A stretch of 64,000 nucleotides of DNA from Rhodococcus gordoniae (GTDB lineage: Bacteria > Actinomycetota > Actinomycetes > Mycobacteriales > Mycobacteriaceae), in contig NZ_LPZN01000031.1 of the NCBI RefSeq assembly GCF_001646655.1, positions 1 to 64,000 of the forward strand, written 5' to 3'. The notes under the pieces are model-generated. The model made no database searches, had not been told where the DNA came from, and worked only from the letters and a program-made list of their open reading frames with translations. Shown piece by piece: positions 29,177 to 43,067 of the stretch (position 1 is the first letter of the stretch; every line of letters begins with the position of its first letter). The translations under genes were made by a program, and so were the position numbers.

Positions 29177-29568
29177 GCGCGGGCACTCCCACTCGGGACC
29201 GGAGCAGCGGGGTCGAGCAGCCCGAGGCGAGCGAGACCCGATCGCACCTGCTTGTCGAGTTCGCGGGATTCCGCGGTGGCGGCGCCGGGTAGCGCGCGCA
29301 ACACGATGTCGGTCTCGGAGGGCAGAGCCTCGACGAGGCCTGCACAGATATGACGAAGCCGGCGTGCGACTCGATGTCGAATCACCGCCGGCCCGACAGC
29401 CTTGCTCACGACCAGTCCGAAACGCGGACCGCCGACACTCACCAAGGACTCGGTGCGATCGCGTTCGAGAACGTGAACGACCAGATCCCGCCGCCCCTGA
29501 CGACGCCCTCGGCGGACGGTGTCCGAGAAGTCCGAGTGGCGCCGCAGTCGATACGGCTCAGGTAACAC
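29173..29568 (-). CDS. rnpA: Ribonuclease P protein component
   Basis: It is the protein partner of RNase P RNA in tRNA 5' maturation. The 131-residue basic protein carries the signature [20 protein letters not shown] (residues about 52-71) and the N-terminal [15 protein letters not shown]. It begins with GTG at 29568, 20 bp after rpmH, and is coupled to yidD downstream. Confidence 0.95.
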   Translation of the reverse strand: MLPEPYRLRRHSDFSDTVRRGRRQGRRDLVVHVLERDRTESLVSVGGPRFGLVVSKAVGPAVIRHRVARRLRHICAGLVEALPSETDIVLRALPGAATAESRELDKQVRSGLARLGLLDPAAPVPSGSARA

Positions 29569-29588
29569 CCCGAGCTCCGGTTAGGGAA

Positions 29589-29732
29589 TCAGGCGGTGAG
29601 AGAAGCGCGGCCCTTACGGCGACGCGCCGAAACGATTGCGCGACCCGCACGGGTCCGCATCCGGAGACGGAAGCCGTGAACGCGCGCGCGGCGTCGGTTG
29701 TTCGGCTGGAACGTCCGCTTGCCCTTGGCCAC
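29589..29732 (-). CDS. rpmH: 50S ribosomal protein L34
   Basis: A 47-residue, very basic ribosomal protein: it starts [20 protein letters not shown] and contains [18 protein letters not shown]. The GTG at 29732 has GAGGAG eight bases upstream. It is the first gene of the leftward rpmH-rnpA-yidD-yidC-khpB unit beside the origin. Confidence 0.95.
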   Translation of the reverse strand: MAKGKRTFQPNNRRRARVHGFRLRMRTRAGRAIVSARRRKGRASLTA

Positions 29733-30318
29733 GGTCGACACTCCTCGATAATTCTGCGACGGCACGGGTGAGCGCCGTCGTTCCAACGTGTACGTGAATT
29801 CGCAGGATCCGATTGCCCGGAAGAGCAGGACGAACCCATCACCTCAGTATGAGTGACTGTTCGAGGCTACTCGGACGCGGGCGCGAAATCAAACCGCGAC
29901 CATCACCGGCAATCAACGCGACACGCCGGACGCGTCGACGAAAACTACACCCCGAGAAGGTATGTGATCCAGGGCACAGCTCGGGTACGCTGTGGGCCAT
30001 GTCTTCGACGGCGCATCGCGACTACCTGTGCAGTCCCGCGTCACGCTCCGTTCGACGACGATGTGCCGGCCGGTGACGGCCCGCTGCCCCGCGCCTGCAC
30101 GGGCGCCCTCGCGCAGCTTCTCCGGGCGCATTCGCGGCGTACGAGCCCGGATCGCATCGCACCGTGTGTCACACTGATCCCCGCAGACCGCCCGGGCCCA
30201 CGAACCCGCTGAGCGAATACACAACCTCCCATCCACATATCCACCGGGTGATTCCCCCGGTTGTCCACACCTGTGGATAATCGTGTGGAAAACCGGTGAT
30301 CAAAGGGAGGGAAGCTGC
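29733..30318. other. rpmH-dnaA intergenic region, left part of the origin
   Basis: A 586-bp divergent gap. Its right end holds facing DnaA boxes (30261-30280) and further partial TCCACA repeats near 30231. The middle (about 29960-30180) is GC-rich with no recognisable gene; small frames there lack ribosome sites. Promoters for rpmH and dnaA must lie here. Confidence 0.7.
30261..30280. other. Pair of facing DnaA boxes before dnaA
   Basis: TTGTCCACA (30261-30269) and TGTGGATAA (30272-30280, reverse of TTATCCACA) face each other with two bases between. They are 39 bp upstream of the dnaA start and suit autoregulation of dnaA. Confidence 0.85.
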
Positions 30319-32052
30319 GTGAGCGACGAGCCGAACGCGCTGGCCGATGTGTGGACGGACGTCGTATCCGAGCTGACCATCGACGACGGATTGTTGACGA
30401 AGAGCCAGAAGGCATGGCTCGCGCTCGTCAAACCGATCACGCTCGCACAGGGATTCGCCCTGCTCTCGGTGCCTTCCACGCTCGCCCAGCAGTCGATCGA
30501 ACGCGATCTGCGCGAACCCATCCTCCGCACCCTCAACCGGCACCTCGGCCACCGGGTCGAGGGTCTCGGTGTGCGCGTCGAGCCGCGGGAACGTGTGGAT
30601 GATCCTGCCGAGGATCCCTACGCCGAACCTCGCGACACACTGCCCCTCGAAGGCCTGCCGGTCGATGCACAGCCTGTGAATCCGCGCACCGCGGAGACAC
30701 GCAGCCGTGATCTGCGCCGGGAGGCTCCGATACCCCGCGATGCCGGCGGTCCGCGCGACGGGGCGATGCCTCGGGACGGCGCCGTGTCCAGGGACGGCGT
30801 CGGACCGAGGGACGGGGAATTCACGCGCGACGGCATGCTTCCCGGTGAAGGTGCCGCCTATCGGCGACGCCTGATCTCCTCGCGTGAGCACGACATGCTC
30901 GAGGCCGACCACGGCGAACTCGAGGAGGTCGACGACGACCGGGAGGCGATGACCGCCGTGCGCGAGTCGTGGCCGTCCTACTTCACCCAGCCCCCACCGC
31001 CCGAGACGCCGCCCATGGGCAGCAGCAGCCTCAACGCGAAGTACACCTTCGACACCTTCGTGATCGGTGCGTCGAACAGGTTCGCGCACGCCGCAGCGGT
31101 GGCGATCGCCGAAGCACCGGCACGGGCCTACAACCCGCTCTTCATCTGGGGTGCGTCGGGCCTGGGCAAGACGCATCTGCTGCACGCCGCCGGCCACTAT
31201 GCCCAGCGGCTCTTCCCGGGGATGCGGGTGAAGTACGTCTCCACCGAGGAGTTCACGAACGACTTCATCAACAGCCTCCGCGACGACCGCAAGGTCGCGT
31301 TCAAGCGGCGCTACCGCGAGACCGACATCCTGCTCGTCGACGACATCCAGTTCATCGAGGGCAAGGAAGGTATCCAGGAGGAGTTCTTCCACACTTTCAA
31401 CACCCTCCACAACGCCAACAAGCAGATCGTCGTCTCGTCCGATCGCCCGCCCAAGCAGCTCGCGACGCTCGAGGAACGACTGCGGACCCGGTTCGAGTGG
31501 GGCCTGATCACCGACGTCCAGCCGCCGGAACTCGAGACGCGCATCGCGATCCTGTCGAAGAAGGCGCGCATGGACGGCCTGAACGTGCCGCACGACGTGC
31601 TCGAGCTGATCGCGAGCCGAATCGAACGCAACATCCGCGAACTCGAGGGTGCCTTGATCCGCGTGACGGCCTTCGCGTCGCTCAACAGGCAACCACTCGA
31701 TCTCACCCTCGCCGAGGTGGTGCTGCGGGATCTGATGCCGGACTCGTCCGCGCTCGAGATCAACGCAGCCACGATCATGGCCGTGACCGCGGAGTACTTC
31801 GGCACGTCGATCGACGACCTGTGCGGCCCCGGGAAGGCACGCCCGCTCGCGCAGGCACGCCAGATCTCGATGTATCTGTGCCGCGAGCTCACCGATCTGT
31901 CGTTGCCGAAGATCGGGCAGACCTTCGGTCGCGACCACACCACGGTCATGTACGCGGACAAGAAGATTCGCAAGGAGATGACCGAGCGTCGCAAGGTCTA
32001 CGACCAGGTGCAGGAGCTCACCGCGCGCATCAAGCAGCGGTCCAAGCGCTGA
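30319..32052 (+). CDS. dnaA: Chromosomal replication initiator DnaA
   Basis: It binds DnaA boxes and opens the origin with ATP. The GTG at 30319 has GGGAGG eight bases upstream and gives 577 residues. Domain I covers about 1-90. A long linker (about 90-235) contains six-residue repeats built on RDG (30732-30840). The AAA+ domain has Walker [12 protein letters not shown] near 277 and Walker [15 protein letters not shown]. Domain IV ends with the DNA-binding signature [15 protein letters not shown]. It leads the rightward dnaA-dnaN-recF-dciA-gyrB set. Confidence 0.97.
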   Translation: MSDEPNALADVWTDVVSELTIDDGLLTKSQKAWLALVKPITLAQGFALLSVPSTLAQQSIERDLREPILRTLNRHLGHRVEGLGVRVEPRERVDDPAEDPYAEPRDTLPLEGLPVDAQPVNPRTAETRSRDLRREAPIPRDAGGPRDGAMPRDGAVSRDGVGPRDGEFTRDGMLPGEGAAYRRRLISSREHDMLEADHGELEEVDDDREAMTAVRESWPSYFTQPPPPETPPMGSSSLNAKYTFDTFVIGASNRFAHAAAVAIAEAPARAYNPLFIWGASGLGKTHLLHAAGHYAQRLFPGMRVKYVSTEEFTNDFINSLRDDRKVAFKRRYRETDILLVDDIQFIEGKEGIQEEFFHTFNTLHNANKQIVVSSDRPPKQLATLEERLRTRFEWGLITDVQPPELETRIAILSKKARMDGLNVPHDVLELIASRIERNIRELEGALIRVTAFASLNRQPLDLTLAEVVLRDLMPDSSALEINAATIMAVTAEYFGTSIDDLCGPGKARPLAQARQISMYLCRELTDLSLPKIGQTFGRDHTTVMYADKKIRKEMTERRKVYDQVQELTARIKQRSKR

Positions 32053-32551
32053 TCCTCGAGCCTCGAGTATCCATCCACAGGGAGCGTCCACAGGGCGCTC
32101 CCTGTCCCGTATCTCGAGAAATTTCGGCTTCCCACACCTGTGGACAAGGGTGTGCAGAACGTGGGATCTTTGTGGACGAACAGTGGACAAAGGATGAACA
32201 GTCTCGAGGAATCCACATTCATCCTCGAGAACTCCTCGAGTTCATCCTCGAGTTCGTACCCCTCGAGAACATCGCCCACCAGCCTAGACGGTCGTTCGTC
32301 CACAGATTCCACAGGCCCTATTACTACTTCTGTGAGTTCTCTTCAGAAATCTTCTTTCAAAACAGGTGTGTGGAGAGCTTCGGTCCACAGGCCCTCGAGT
32401 GAGGGTCACGCCTCGAGCCTCCCGGCTTTCCAAGCAGCGACGGAAGGCATAACGTGGACCCGCATCCCCCGGCTCCGCCTCATCGGTGTCGGGGTTCTGT
32501 GACAGACTTCGTAGACTTGTCGAGACCACGATCGAAGGGATCCACCGGGCG
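32053..32551. other. oriC: dnaA-dnaN intergenic region
   Basis: This 499-bp spacer is the usual position of oriC in actinobacteria. DnaA-box-like sites include TGTGGACAA (32139-32147), TGTGGACGA (32171-32179), AGTGGACAA (32182-32190), TCGTCCACA (32296-32304) and CGGTCCACA (32381-32389), plus weaker TCCACAG repeats near 32073 and 32086. An AT-richer stretch at about 32318-32366 is a candidate unwinding element. Ten CTCGAG hexamers lie between 32055 and 32417. Confidence 0.85.
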
Positions 32552-33736
32552 ATGGAGCTGGGAAGTATGAAGTTTCGTGTGCCTCGCGAGGACTTCGCCG
32601 ATTCCGTTGCATGGGTTGCCCGAAGCCTTCCGTCGCGACCCCCCGTTCCGGTTCTGGGCGGTGTCCTGCTCGGTGCCGACGAACGCGGGCTGACGGTCTC
32701 TGGCTTCGATTACGAGGTATCTGCGCAGGTCCACGTCTCGGCCGAGGTCATCACTCCGGGCCGGGTGCTGGTGTCCGGCAAACTGCTCGCCGACATCACC
32801 CGCGCGTTGCCTCACAAGCCTGTGGATGTCGTGCTCGACGGCACCCGCGTGCTCATCACGTGCGGTAGCGCCAAGTTCTCACTTCCCACCATGCCTGTGG
32901 AGGACTACCCGCAGCTGCCCGAGCTCCCGCAGCAGACCGGTGCGCTGTCCGGCGATCTGTTCGCCGAGGCCATCAGCCAGGTCGCCGTCGCAGCCGGCAA
33001 GGACGACACGCTCCCCATGCTCACGGGCATCCGGGTGGAGATCGAGGGCACCGACATGGTGCTCGCGGCCACCGACCGGTTCCGTCTCGCGGTGCGGAAG
33101 CTCGAGTGGATGCCCACCGCGGAATCCACGAGTTCGGCCGTGCTCGTACCCGCCAAGACCCTCTCCGAGGCCGCGAAAACCGTTGGCGGATCCTCGAACT
33201 CCCCGGTCCAGCTGGCTCTCGGCAGCGGGTCGTCGGTGGGTGCAGAGGGTCTGCTCGGCATCGTCGCCGAAGGTCGCCGCACCACGACGCGCCTGCTCGA
33301 CGCCGAATTCCCCAAGTTCCGTCAGTTGCTCCCCAACGAGCACACCGCGATGGCGACCGTCGAGATCGCACCGCTCGTCGACGCGATCAAGCGCGTGGCG
33401 CTGGTCGCCGAGCGCGGCGCGCAGGTCCGACTCGAGTTCACGGAGGGCAGCGTGCTGCTCTCGGCCGGTGGCGACGACGCGGGCCGGGCCGAGGAATCCC
33501 ATCCCGCCGAGTTCTTCGGGGAGCCGCTGATCATCGCGTTCAACCCGGGCTACCTGCTCGACGGACTGACGTCGCTGCACACCGACAAGGTCTCGTTCGG
33601 GTTCACCACCTCGAGTCGGCCCGCCGTGCTGCGCCCCGCGCTCGACGAGGAACCCGTGCCGGACTCGTCGGGCACCTTCGCCGCTCCGGACAGCGATTAC
33701 ACCTATCTGCTGATGCCGGTGCGCCTGCCGGGCTGA
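32552..33736 (+). CDS. dnaN: DNA polymerase III sliding clamp (beta subunit)
   Basis: It forms the ring clamp that tethers the replicative polymerase. 394 residues from the ATG at 32552 ([14 protein letters not shown]); an internal ATG at 32567 is the alternative. Three-fold clamp architecture is visible, with [30 protein letters not shown] and the C-terminal [12 protein letters not shown]. The last motif is typical of the clamp's peptide-binding edge. recF starts 22 bp downstream. Confidence 0.96.
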   Translation: MELGSMKFRVPREDFADSVAWVARSLPSRPPVPVLGGVLLGADERGLTVSGFDYEVSAQVHVSAEVITPGRVLVSGKLLADITRALPHKPVDVVLDGTRVLITCGSAKFSLPTMPVEDYPQLPELPQQTGALSGDLFAEAISQVAVAAGKDDTLPMLTGIRVEIEGTDMVLAATDRFRLAVRKLEWMPTAESTSSAVLVPAKTLSEAAKTVGGSSNSPVQLALGSGSSVGAEGLLGIVAEGRRTTTRLLDAEFPKFRQLLPNEHTAMATVEIAPLVDAIKRVALVAERGAQVRLEFTEGSVLLSAGGDDAGRAEESHPAEFFGEPLIIAFNPGYLLDGLTSLHTDKVSFGFTTSSRPAVLRPALDEEPVPDSSGTFAAPDSDYTYLLMPVRLPG

Positions 33737-33758
33737 CCGGCCCCGAGACTGGACCCCC

Positions 33759-34987
33759 GTGTACGTTCGCACCTTCTCGCTGCGCGACTTCCGTTCGTGG
33801 AGAACGGTTTCCGTCGACCTCACTCCGGGGGCGACGGTCTTCGTCGGGCGCAACGGACACGGGAAGACCAATCTGCTCGAGGCCCTCGGATATCTGTCGA
33901 CGCTGTCGTCGCACCGGGTGTCCTCCGACGGTCCGTTGCTGCGGGCCGGCGCATCACGGGCGTTCGCCGGGGCTCTGGTCGTCAACAACGGCCGTGAACT
34001 CGGCATCGACATCGAGATCAACGAGGGCAAGCAGAACCGGGCGCGGATCAACCAGTCGCCGGCCCGCCGGCCCCGCGAGATCCTCGGCATCCTCCGCACG
34101 GTGCTCTTCGCACCGGAGGATCTCTCCCTCGTCCGCGGCGACCCGGGCGATCGCCGCCGGTTCCTCGACGAACTGCTCAGCACGCGATTCCCGCGGATGA
34201 GTGGGGTCCGCGCCGACTACGACAAGGTGCTGCGCCAGCGGTCCGCGCTGCTCAAGACGGCGGGTGGGGCGCTGCGGCGGGGAAACCGCTCCGACGACGG
34301 GGCGAGCGCTCTGGCCACCCTCGACGTGTGGGACGGCCACCTCGCGGCCCACGGGGCCGAACTGCTCGCGGCGCGCATCGCGTTGCTGCACGAACTGGCC
34401 CCGCATGTATCCGAAGCGTACCGATCGATCGCACCCGAGTCGCGTCCGGCGAGTCTGCGCTACCGCAGCAGCCTCGGTGACGCGCTGCCACCGGAGTTCT
34501 CCGATCCGGCCCGGATGCCTGCACGGGACGATCGCGAGTTTCTCGAGACCGTCTTCCTCCACCGGCTCGCGGAGATGCGGTCCAGGGAGATCGAACGCGG
34601 AGTCTGCCTCGTCGGACCGCACCGCGACGATCTCGAGCTGATGCTCGGCGCCGAGCCGGCGAAAGGTTATGCGAGCCACGGCGAATCGTGGTCGTTCGCG
34701 CTCGCGTTACGGCTCGGGGCGTTCGCCCTGCTACGTACCGACGGCACCGATCCGGTTCTCATGCTCGACGACGTCTTCGCCGAACTCGATCGTCGCCGGC
34801 GGTCCGCGCTCGCCGAGGTCGCCACGACGGCCGAGCAGGTGCTGATCACGGCGGCCGTGCCGGAGGACGTGCCCGCCGAGTTGAACGGTGCCCGGTTCCC
34901 CGTCCACGTCGAGGACACCGGAGAAGGTCGTATCTCTGTGCTGGGATCGGTGCAACGGGAGACGGACCGGATCACCGGGGAGGTCGG

Positions 34988-34991
<4 letters not shown>
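33759..34991 (+). CDS. recF: DNA replication and repair protein RecF
   Basis: An SMC-like ATPase that helps load RecA at gaps. 410 residues from GTG at 33759. It opens [12 protein letters not shown], with Walker [19 protein letters not shown] (residues about 30-47), the RecF signatures [15 protein letters not shown] and [11 protein letters not shown], and Walker [16 protein letters not shown]. The stop overlaps the dciA start by 4 bp. Confidence 0.96.
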
Positions 34992-37793
<2,802 letters not shown>

Positions 37794-37819
37794 TCACGGC
37801 CGGCAGCGCCGGAGAACTG

Positions 37820-37865
37820 CATGCGAATCCCCGCTGTGTCGTACATCACGGCGGGGATTCGCATG
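37820..37865 (+). terminator. Hairpin after gyrB
   Basis: CATGCGAATCCCCGC pairs perfectly with GCGGGGATTCGCATG across 16 bases. No T-run follows, but the 15-bp stem 26 bp past the stop is terminator-like. Confidence 0.65.
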
Positions 37866-37906
37866 TCGTGCGCCCGGAAGTGGGAAGGGCCGTTAGCCTT
37901 CTTCGT

Positions 37907-37918
37907 TACTCGTGAGTA
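37907..37918. promoter_or_regulatory. TACTCGTGAGTA dyad upstream of the conservon operon
   Basis: A 12-base near-palindrome (arms TACTC and GAGTA). It differs by one base from TACTGGTGAGTA upstream of the acyl-CoA dehydrogenase gene at 61166. TetR-type binding is an inference from the shape. Confidence 0.35.
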
Positions 37919-38143
37919 CACTCCTATCGGCCATCTGTACGTGTGGCTGCCGACGAGGGGGCCGGGGCAGCGCGGGGGTACGGGAAGAACTCACTCTTCC
38001 GTATCCGCTGTATGTCCCGATATGGTGCCCTCACCCGAAACGTCTCGTTCGACTGCACTCGATCGAAAACGCGCTCATCGGAGTGCAGTGCCGACTGGTG
38101 TTCGTCGCCCGGCGCGGACGGGGTGGAAGGAGAGCTGTGATCC

Positions 38144-41100
38144 ATGAGTGACAAGTCGCCGCCCCAGCAGCGGTGGTGGAACATCGAGGGGTGGGGTCTT
38201 CGCAGGAAGGTCACCGCCGTTCTCGCTGTCCCCGTGACCGTGGCAATGGTCCTCGGTGGTCTTCGGGTCGAGAACGAGCTCAGCAACGCCGTCCACTTCT
38301 CGTCCGCAGCCGATCAGGTCGCAGCCGTGCCGGACATCGTGGATTTCTCGACGGCGTTCGCCACCGCCACCGCGGGTGCCGCGGCCGGAACGGCGACCCC
38401 CGAGGAAATGGCGGCTCTCGGTGACGCTTTCGGCACGATCGCCTCGGTCACGGAGAACCCCGAACTCGATCCCGCGGTGACCGCCGACCTCAGCCGCACC
38501 GCCGCCACGGCCCAGTCGCTCTACACGAAGATGCAGGCCGGTCCGGTGCCGATCCAAGAGATCGGTGCCGTCACGAGCGAGGTGCGCGACAGCCTCAACC
38601 GTATCGTCGAGGCCATCCTCGGCGAGGTCGACGATCGCGAGATCCTCGGCTACGGCGACCAGCTGATCAACGCGTGGTACTCCCAGCGCTACCTCTTCGG
38701 TCAGGTACTCGGTCTGCTCCAGCTCCTCGGCGACCCCACTCAGCCCGGCACCGCCCTGGTGTCGGCGTCCGGCGCCGAACTCGCGATGCTCGATCTGCTC
38801 GCCCGCTCCTACCCGATGGCCGATGCTCAGATCGCCGAACTCCGTGCCGGCGTCCAGGAGCGTGCCGACATGGTCGACGCGGCCGGCTCGGATCCGCTCC
38901 CGATCCTCAACCTCCGCGCGTCGTTGCTCAACAGTGTCGACATCTACGGCACCATCATCGAAGAAGCGTCGAACCAGGTCAGCACCACCATTCAGGAACG
39001 CGCGGCGCAAACCCGCTCGGCCGCGCTCCGCGATACCGCGATCGTGCTCGCGGCCCTGCTCGCGGCACTCGTGCTCGCACTGCTCGTGTCGCGTTCGCTC
39101 GTCGGACCGATCCGTCGTCTGCGCTACGGCACCCTGAAGGTGGCGCGGCAGGAGCTTCCCGAGGCGATCGACCGAATCAAGGTCGGCGACAACATCGAGG
39201 ACATCGAGTTCACCCGCGTCCCGGTGCACACCACCGAGGAGATCGGGCAGCTCGCTCGCGCGGTCGACGACATGCACGGGCAGGCTCTGCGCCTCGCCGG
39301 CGAGCAGGCCCACCTGCGTCTGCAGATCAGCGACATGTTCGAGACGCTCGCGCGTCGGTCGAAGTCGCTCGTGGAGCAGCAACTCGGTCTCATCGAACGA
39401 CTCGAGTACGAGGAGAAGGACCCCGCTCGACTCGAGAGCCTGTTCCGTCTCGACCACCTCGCCGCGCGTATGCGTCGTAACGGCGACAACCTGCTGATTC
39501 TCTCCGGTACGCGCATGCGTCGCGGTCACTCCGCGCCCGTTCAGCTCGGCGACATCCTGCGCGCCGCGATGTCGGAGGTCGAGGATTACCAGCGCGTGCA
39601 GATCGGCTCGACGCCCGACGGTGCTCTCAGTGGCGCGGTCGCGACCGACATCGTGCACCTCCTGGCCGAGCTGGTCGACAACTCGTTGCGTGCGTCACCG
39701 CCCGACAGCAACGTCACCTTCAGCTTCGCGCGTGCCGTCGACGGCGGTCTGCTCGTCGAGATCGCCGACCGCGGTATCGGTATCCCGGCCGACGAACTCG
39801 AGGTCATCAACCAGCGTCTCGCCAAGGGCGGCGAGGTCGGTCCGGACACCGCACGCCACATGGGTCTGTTCGTGGTGTCGCGACTCGCCGAGCGGCACGG
39901 TCTCACCGTGCGTCTGCGCCCGACCTTCGACACCGCACGCAACCCGGGTATCACCGCGAGCGTCCACATCCCGGACGTGCTGCTGGTGTCCCCGCTTGCG
40001 TTGTCGCACACCGGTCCTCAGCCCCCTCTCGAACTGGAGCCGGAGGAGTACTCGGCACCGCAGGCGATCTCGGCGCCCGTCGCACGGCAGGGTCTTCCCG
40101 AGGCCGCGAACGACGATGTCCGGGCCGGCGAGTCCGACGACGCGTACGCGAAAGCCGGCTACGCGAACGACAGTTACGCGAGCGATGTCGACGAAACCCC
40201 TTCCGCTGCGCGGGACACGGCGCCGTCCTACCAGGACGAGCGCCGGGACGAGTTGCAACGCGAATCGGGACGGAACGAGTTCACCCCGCCTCCGTCGTCA
40301 CTTCCGGCACCCTCGCTGCGCGACTCTCGAGCACCCTCGCCCGACGACCGGACACCGTCGGCCTCGCGCGAGATCGGGCCGTCGGGTCTTCCGCAACGTC
40401 GCCCCGGCGGAACTCCGGGTCTGCCCACTCGTCAGCCGGGTGGGACTCCGGGTCTGCCGACTCCGCCCAGGTCACCGCAGCCGCGCCGGATCGAACCGGA
40501 TGCCGCAGCAGCGTTCGCGTCGTCCCTGCCCCCGCGCGGTCCTCGCCGCGGACCGGAGGAGACCAACGGGCACTCGACCGACGGCCGCAACGGTGAGGGA
40601 CACAACGGTTCCACTCCACGGCCCGACGCCGATCCCGCTCGTCGTGAAGGACTTTCGGGTCTTCCGCAGCGTCGCCCCGGTGCCACGCCGGGTCTGTCGC
40701 CGACGAATTCCGCGCCCGCACGCGACAGCCGGCAGGATCAGTCGCAGGCATGGGACTCGCAGCAGTCCCTGCCGGTCCGCGAGCCGCAGCAGGACTCGGC
40801 ACATCGTGCGCCCGCCCCGCAGCAGCGCCCCGCTTCCCCCGGTCTTCCGCAGCGTCGTCCGGGCGCGACTCCCGGGCTTCCGGGACGGGCTTCCGGATCG
40901 TCCCCCTCGGTTCCGCAGAACCGGCCGCAGCAGCCGATGGCGGGTCCGCTCGCGGGTGGCGAATCCGCGGATCGGACGGAGACACCGAGCCGTTCCGACC
41001 TGCCACAGCGCGCGCCGGCCCCGGATGCGGGCCGTCGTCAGTCGGAACTCTTCCAGGGTCTTCCGCAGCGGCGTCCGGGAAGCGCGCCCGGTCTGCCGCG

Positions 41101-41698
41101 CCGTCAGCCGGGCAGCACTCCGGGGCTTCCGCAGCGACCCGCTGCGGCCACCAACGGTTCCGGATTCGATTCGGCCGCAGGGGCGTCCGGGCCCAGTATC
41201 GCCGACGGTGGTTCCGTGTCGCACCGCAGCGACGCGCAGCAGGCGGCCCGGCACCGCTACCGGACCAACTCGGCGAAGACGGCGTCGTTCTTCCAGCCAC
41301 GGTCCGACCTGGCGTCGGCCCGTCCGCAGCCGGCCAACACTCCGATCTTCACCACGATGATGTCGGATTGGCTCGTCGACCCGACGAGCCTTCCGGAGGA
41401 TCGCAGGAAGCGGGAATGGCACTCCGCCGCGGACGCGGGTTGGGAAGCAGCTCAGCGTGCTTCGGAAGCCCCCGTGGAGGAGCACACCACCGCGGGTCTT
41501 CCGCGGCGTGCCCCCGGCGAACGCCTGGTGCCGGGTGCCGTACGGGCGCCGGCAACGGGTGAACTGCCGAGGACCATTCGACGTCGAGACCCGGAAGCCA
41601 TCCGGGCCAACTTGAGCCGCCATCAGCAGGGTGTCCGCGACGGACGCGCCTCGGCGAATACCAGCAATCGCGAGAACGACGAACAGGGAGTTCGATGA
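38144..41698 (+). CDS. CvnA-type sensor histidine kinase with nitrate/nitrite-sensing-like domain
   Basis: A 1184-residue membrane kinase, first gene of a conservon. Layout: helix TM1 about 22-42; an extracytoplasmic helical NIT-like domain to about 290; TM2 about 295-318; HAMP ([19 protein letters not shown]); a dimerisation/His region with [14 protein letters not shown] near 432; and a HATPase domain with [12 protein letters not shown] near 507 and [12 protein letters not shown]. From about residue 627 the protein is a 550-residue, Pro/Arg-rich, presumably disordered tail with repeats of GLPQRRPG-x-TPGLP. AAGGAGA lies ten bases before the ATG. In Streptomyces, CvnA proteins assemble with CvnB-D at the membrane. 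No response regulator is adjacent, as usual for conservons. Confidence 0.88.
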   Translation: MSDKSPPQQRWWNIEGWGLRRKVTAVLAVPVTVAMVLGGLRVENELSNAVHFSSAADQVAAVPDIVDFSTAFATATAGAAAGTATPEEMAALGDAFGTIASVTENPELDPAVTADLSRTAATAQSLYTKMQAGPVPIQEIGAVTSEVRDSLNRIVEAILGEVDDREILGYGDQLINAWYSQRYLFGQVLGLLQLLGDPTQPGTALVSASGAELAMLDLLARSYPMADAQIAELRAGVQERADMVDAAGSDPLPILNLRASLLNSVDIYGTIIEEASNQVSTTIQERAAQTRSAALRDTAIVLAALLAALVLALLVSRSLVGPIRRLRYGTLKVARQELPEAIDRIKVGDNIEDIEFTRVPVHTTEEIGQLARAVDDMHGQALRLAGEQAHLRLQISDMFETLARRSKSLVEQQLGLIERLEYEEKDPARLESLFRLDHLAARMRRNGDNLLILSGTRMRRGHSAPVQLGDILRAAMSEVEDYQRVQIGSTPDGALSGAVATDIVHLLAELVDNSLRASPPDSNVTFSFARAVDGGLLVEIADRGIGIPADELEVINQRLAKGGEVGPDTARHMGLFVVSRLAERHGLTVRLRPTFDTARNPGITASVHIPDVLLVSPLALSHTGPQPPLELEPEEYSAPQAISAPVARQGLPEAANDDVRAGESDDAYAKAGYANDSYASDVDETPSAARDTAPSYQDERRDELQRESGRNEFTPPPSSLPAPSLRDSRAPSPDDRTPSASREIGPSGLPQRRPGGTPGLPTRQPGGTPGLPTPPRSPQPRRIEPDAAAAFASSLPPRGPRRGPEETNGHSTDGRNGEGHNGSTPRPDADPARREGLSGLPQRRPGATPGLSPTNSAPARDSRQDQSQAWDSQQSLPVREPQQDSAHRAPAPQQRPASPGLPQRRPGATPGLPGRASGSSPSVPQNRPQQPMAGPLAGGESADRTETPSRSDLPQRAPAPDAGRRQSELFQGLPQRRPGSAPGLPRRQPGSTPGLPQRPAAATNGSGFDSAAGASGPSIADGGSVSHRSDAQQAARHRYRTNSAKTASFFQPRSDLASARPQPANTPIFTTMMSDWLVDPTSLPEDRRKREWHSAADAGWEAAQRASEAPVEEHTTAGLPRRAPGERLVPGAVRAPATGELPRTIRRRDPEAIRANLSRHQQGVRDGRASANTSNRENDEQGVR

Positions 41699-42111
41699 AT
41701 ATTGATCATGGATCCGACGCAGCTCGTCCATTGGACTGGTTGGTTTCCAACTTCGCGCGCGAAGTCCCGGGTGTCTCGCATGCCGTACTCGTGTCCGCCG
41801 ACGGCCTTCTCATGGCCGCCAGCGCCCACCTCCCGGTGGATCGTGCCGAGCAGCTCGCTGCGGTGACCTCGGGCCTGGCGAGTCTGTCCAACGGTGTGTC
41901 GCAGCTGTTCGACGGGGGAGGTGTGCTGCAGTCCGTCGTGGAGATGCAGCACGGCTACCTGTTGCTGATGAGTGTCGGCGACGGCTCCCACCTTGCGGCT
42001 CTGACGGCCTCCGAGTGCGACATCGGACAGGTCGGTTACGAGATGGCGCTCTTGGTCGATCGAGTGGGTGCTTCGGTCGAAGCCACTCCGCGGGTCGGTC
42101 TAGGGTCCTGA
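41695..42111 (+). CDS. CvnB-type roadblock/LC7 protein
   Basis: A 138-residue roadblock/LC7 fold ([30 protein letters not shown], split), the MglB-like class that acts on small GTPases. It overlaps the kinase gene by 4 bp. In conservons this protein binds CvnD and modulates its nucleotide state. Nothing is missing compared with the family. Confidence 0.9.
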   Translation: MNIDHGSDAARPLDWLVSNFAREVPGVSHAVLVSADGLLMAASAHLPVDRAEQLAAVTSGLASLSNGVSQLFDGGGVLQSVVEMQHGYLLLMSVGDGSHLAALTASECDIGQVGYEMALLVDRVGASVEATPRVGLGS

Positions 42112-42124
42112 CGTCGAGGTGGCC

Positions 42125-42499
42125 ATGGAATCGCGGAAGCCGGAGTCGGTGCCGGATCAGCCCAGTCTGGTCCGGCCCTACTCCCTGACTTCGGGACGTA
42201 CGAGTCCTGCGGTCGAATTGGCGTTGGAGGCGCTCATCCAGGCCATTCCGGGTACCGACGATCGGTCTCGGGATCTGGACAACATCAACGCCACGATCCT
42301 GGAGCTGTGCAAGGAATCACCCTCCGTCGCGGAGATCGCCGCGCGCGTGGGGTTGCCGATCGGCGTGGCACGCGTGCTCGTCGCCGATCTCGTCGAAGCC
42401 GGACACGTACAGATCCTGGCCACGCTGAAAGACGATTCGAGCGACGCGGAGCGTCGTGAGCTGATTGAAAGGGTCCTCAGTGGACTTCGCGAACTCTAA
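42125..42499 (+). CDS. CvnC-type DUF742 protein
   Basis: A 124-residue DUF742 protein (RPYSLTSGRT near the start, then a winged-helix-like region SVAEIAARVGLPIGVARVLVADL, split). The ATG at 42125 has GAGG five bases upstream; a GTG at 42119 is two codons earlier. It overlaps the GTPase gene by 20 bp. Its conservon role is structural or adaptor-like; DNA binding has been suggested from the helix-turn-helix shape only. Confidence 0.88.
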   Translation: MESRKPESVPDQPSLVRPYSLTSGRTSPAVELALEALIQAIPGTDDRSRDLDNINATILELCKESPSVAEIAARVGLPIGVARVLVADLVEAGHVQILATLKDDSSDAERRELIERVLSGLREL

Positions 42500-43067
42500 C
42501 GCCACGAAGCGCGTGACCTCGACCAAGATCGTCATTGCCGGAGGCTTCGGCGTCGGTAAGACGACTCTGGTCGGGGCGGTGTCGGAAATCGTGCCGCTTC
42601 GCACCGAGGCGCTCGTGACGAACGCCAGCGACGGCGTCGACAACCTCTCTGCGACACCGCAGAAGGCCACTACTACGGTCGCCATGGACTTCGGTCGTAT
42701 CAGTCTGGCCGACGACCTCGTCCTCTACCTGTTCGGCACCCCCGGACAGCATCGCTTCTGGTTCATGTGGGACGACCTCATCCGCGGCGCCATCGGTGCC
42801 ATCGTGCTGATCGATACGCGTCGCCTGGACGAGAGCTTCGCCGCCGTCGACTTCTTCGAGGCGCGCAATCTCCCGTTCATCGTCGCCATCAACGAATTCG
42901 ACGATGCTCCCCGGTACCCGCTCGAGGACATCCGGCAGGCGATGGCGATCTCGGCTGATGTGCCGATCGTCTCCATCGACGCCCGAGCACGGGAATCGGC
43001 GAAGCAGGCGCTGGTCACCGTCACCGAATATGCCCTGCGCAAGTTGCACCAGCCGGTGACCCAGTAA
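42480..43067 (+). CDS. CvnD-type small GTPase
   Basis: A 195-residue Ras/MglA-like GTPase. The P-loop is GGFGVGKTT near residue 21. The switch region includes TTVAMDFGRI, and the G3-like motif is GTPGQHRFWFMWDDL. The G4 region, NEFD, replaces the usual NKxD (IVAINEFDDA), which is typical for this family. GTG at 42480 has AAGGG six bases upstream. It is followed at once by the first MHYT-like gene (TAATG overlap), so the membrane proteins look like part of the same operon. Confidence 0.88.
   Translation: MDFANSNATKRVTSTKIVIAGGFGVGKTTLVGAVSEIVPLRTEALVTNASDGVDNLSATPQKATTTVAMDFGRISLADDLVLYLFGTPGQHRFWFMWDDLIRGAIGAIVLIDTRRLDESFAAVDFFEARNLPFIVAINEFDDAPRYPLEDIRQAMAISADVPIVSIDARARESAKQALVTVTEYALRKLHQPVTQ

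Larger units (their letters stand above)
37794..38143. other. gyrB-cvnA intergenic region
   Basis: A 350-bp gap holding the gyrB terminator hairpin and, further right, a TACTCGTGAGTA dyad (37907-37918) that could regulate the conservon operon. No gene is supported here. Confidence 0.6.

Noticed and set aside
30000-30180. Small gene in the rpmH-dnaA gap
   Set aside because: The short frames lack ribosome sites and any recognisable product, and the region is the expected non-coding flank of the origin.
30169-32190. 673-codon minus-strand frame opposite dnaA
   Set aside because: It is antisense to dnaA and runs through DnaA boxes; a shadow frame.
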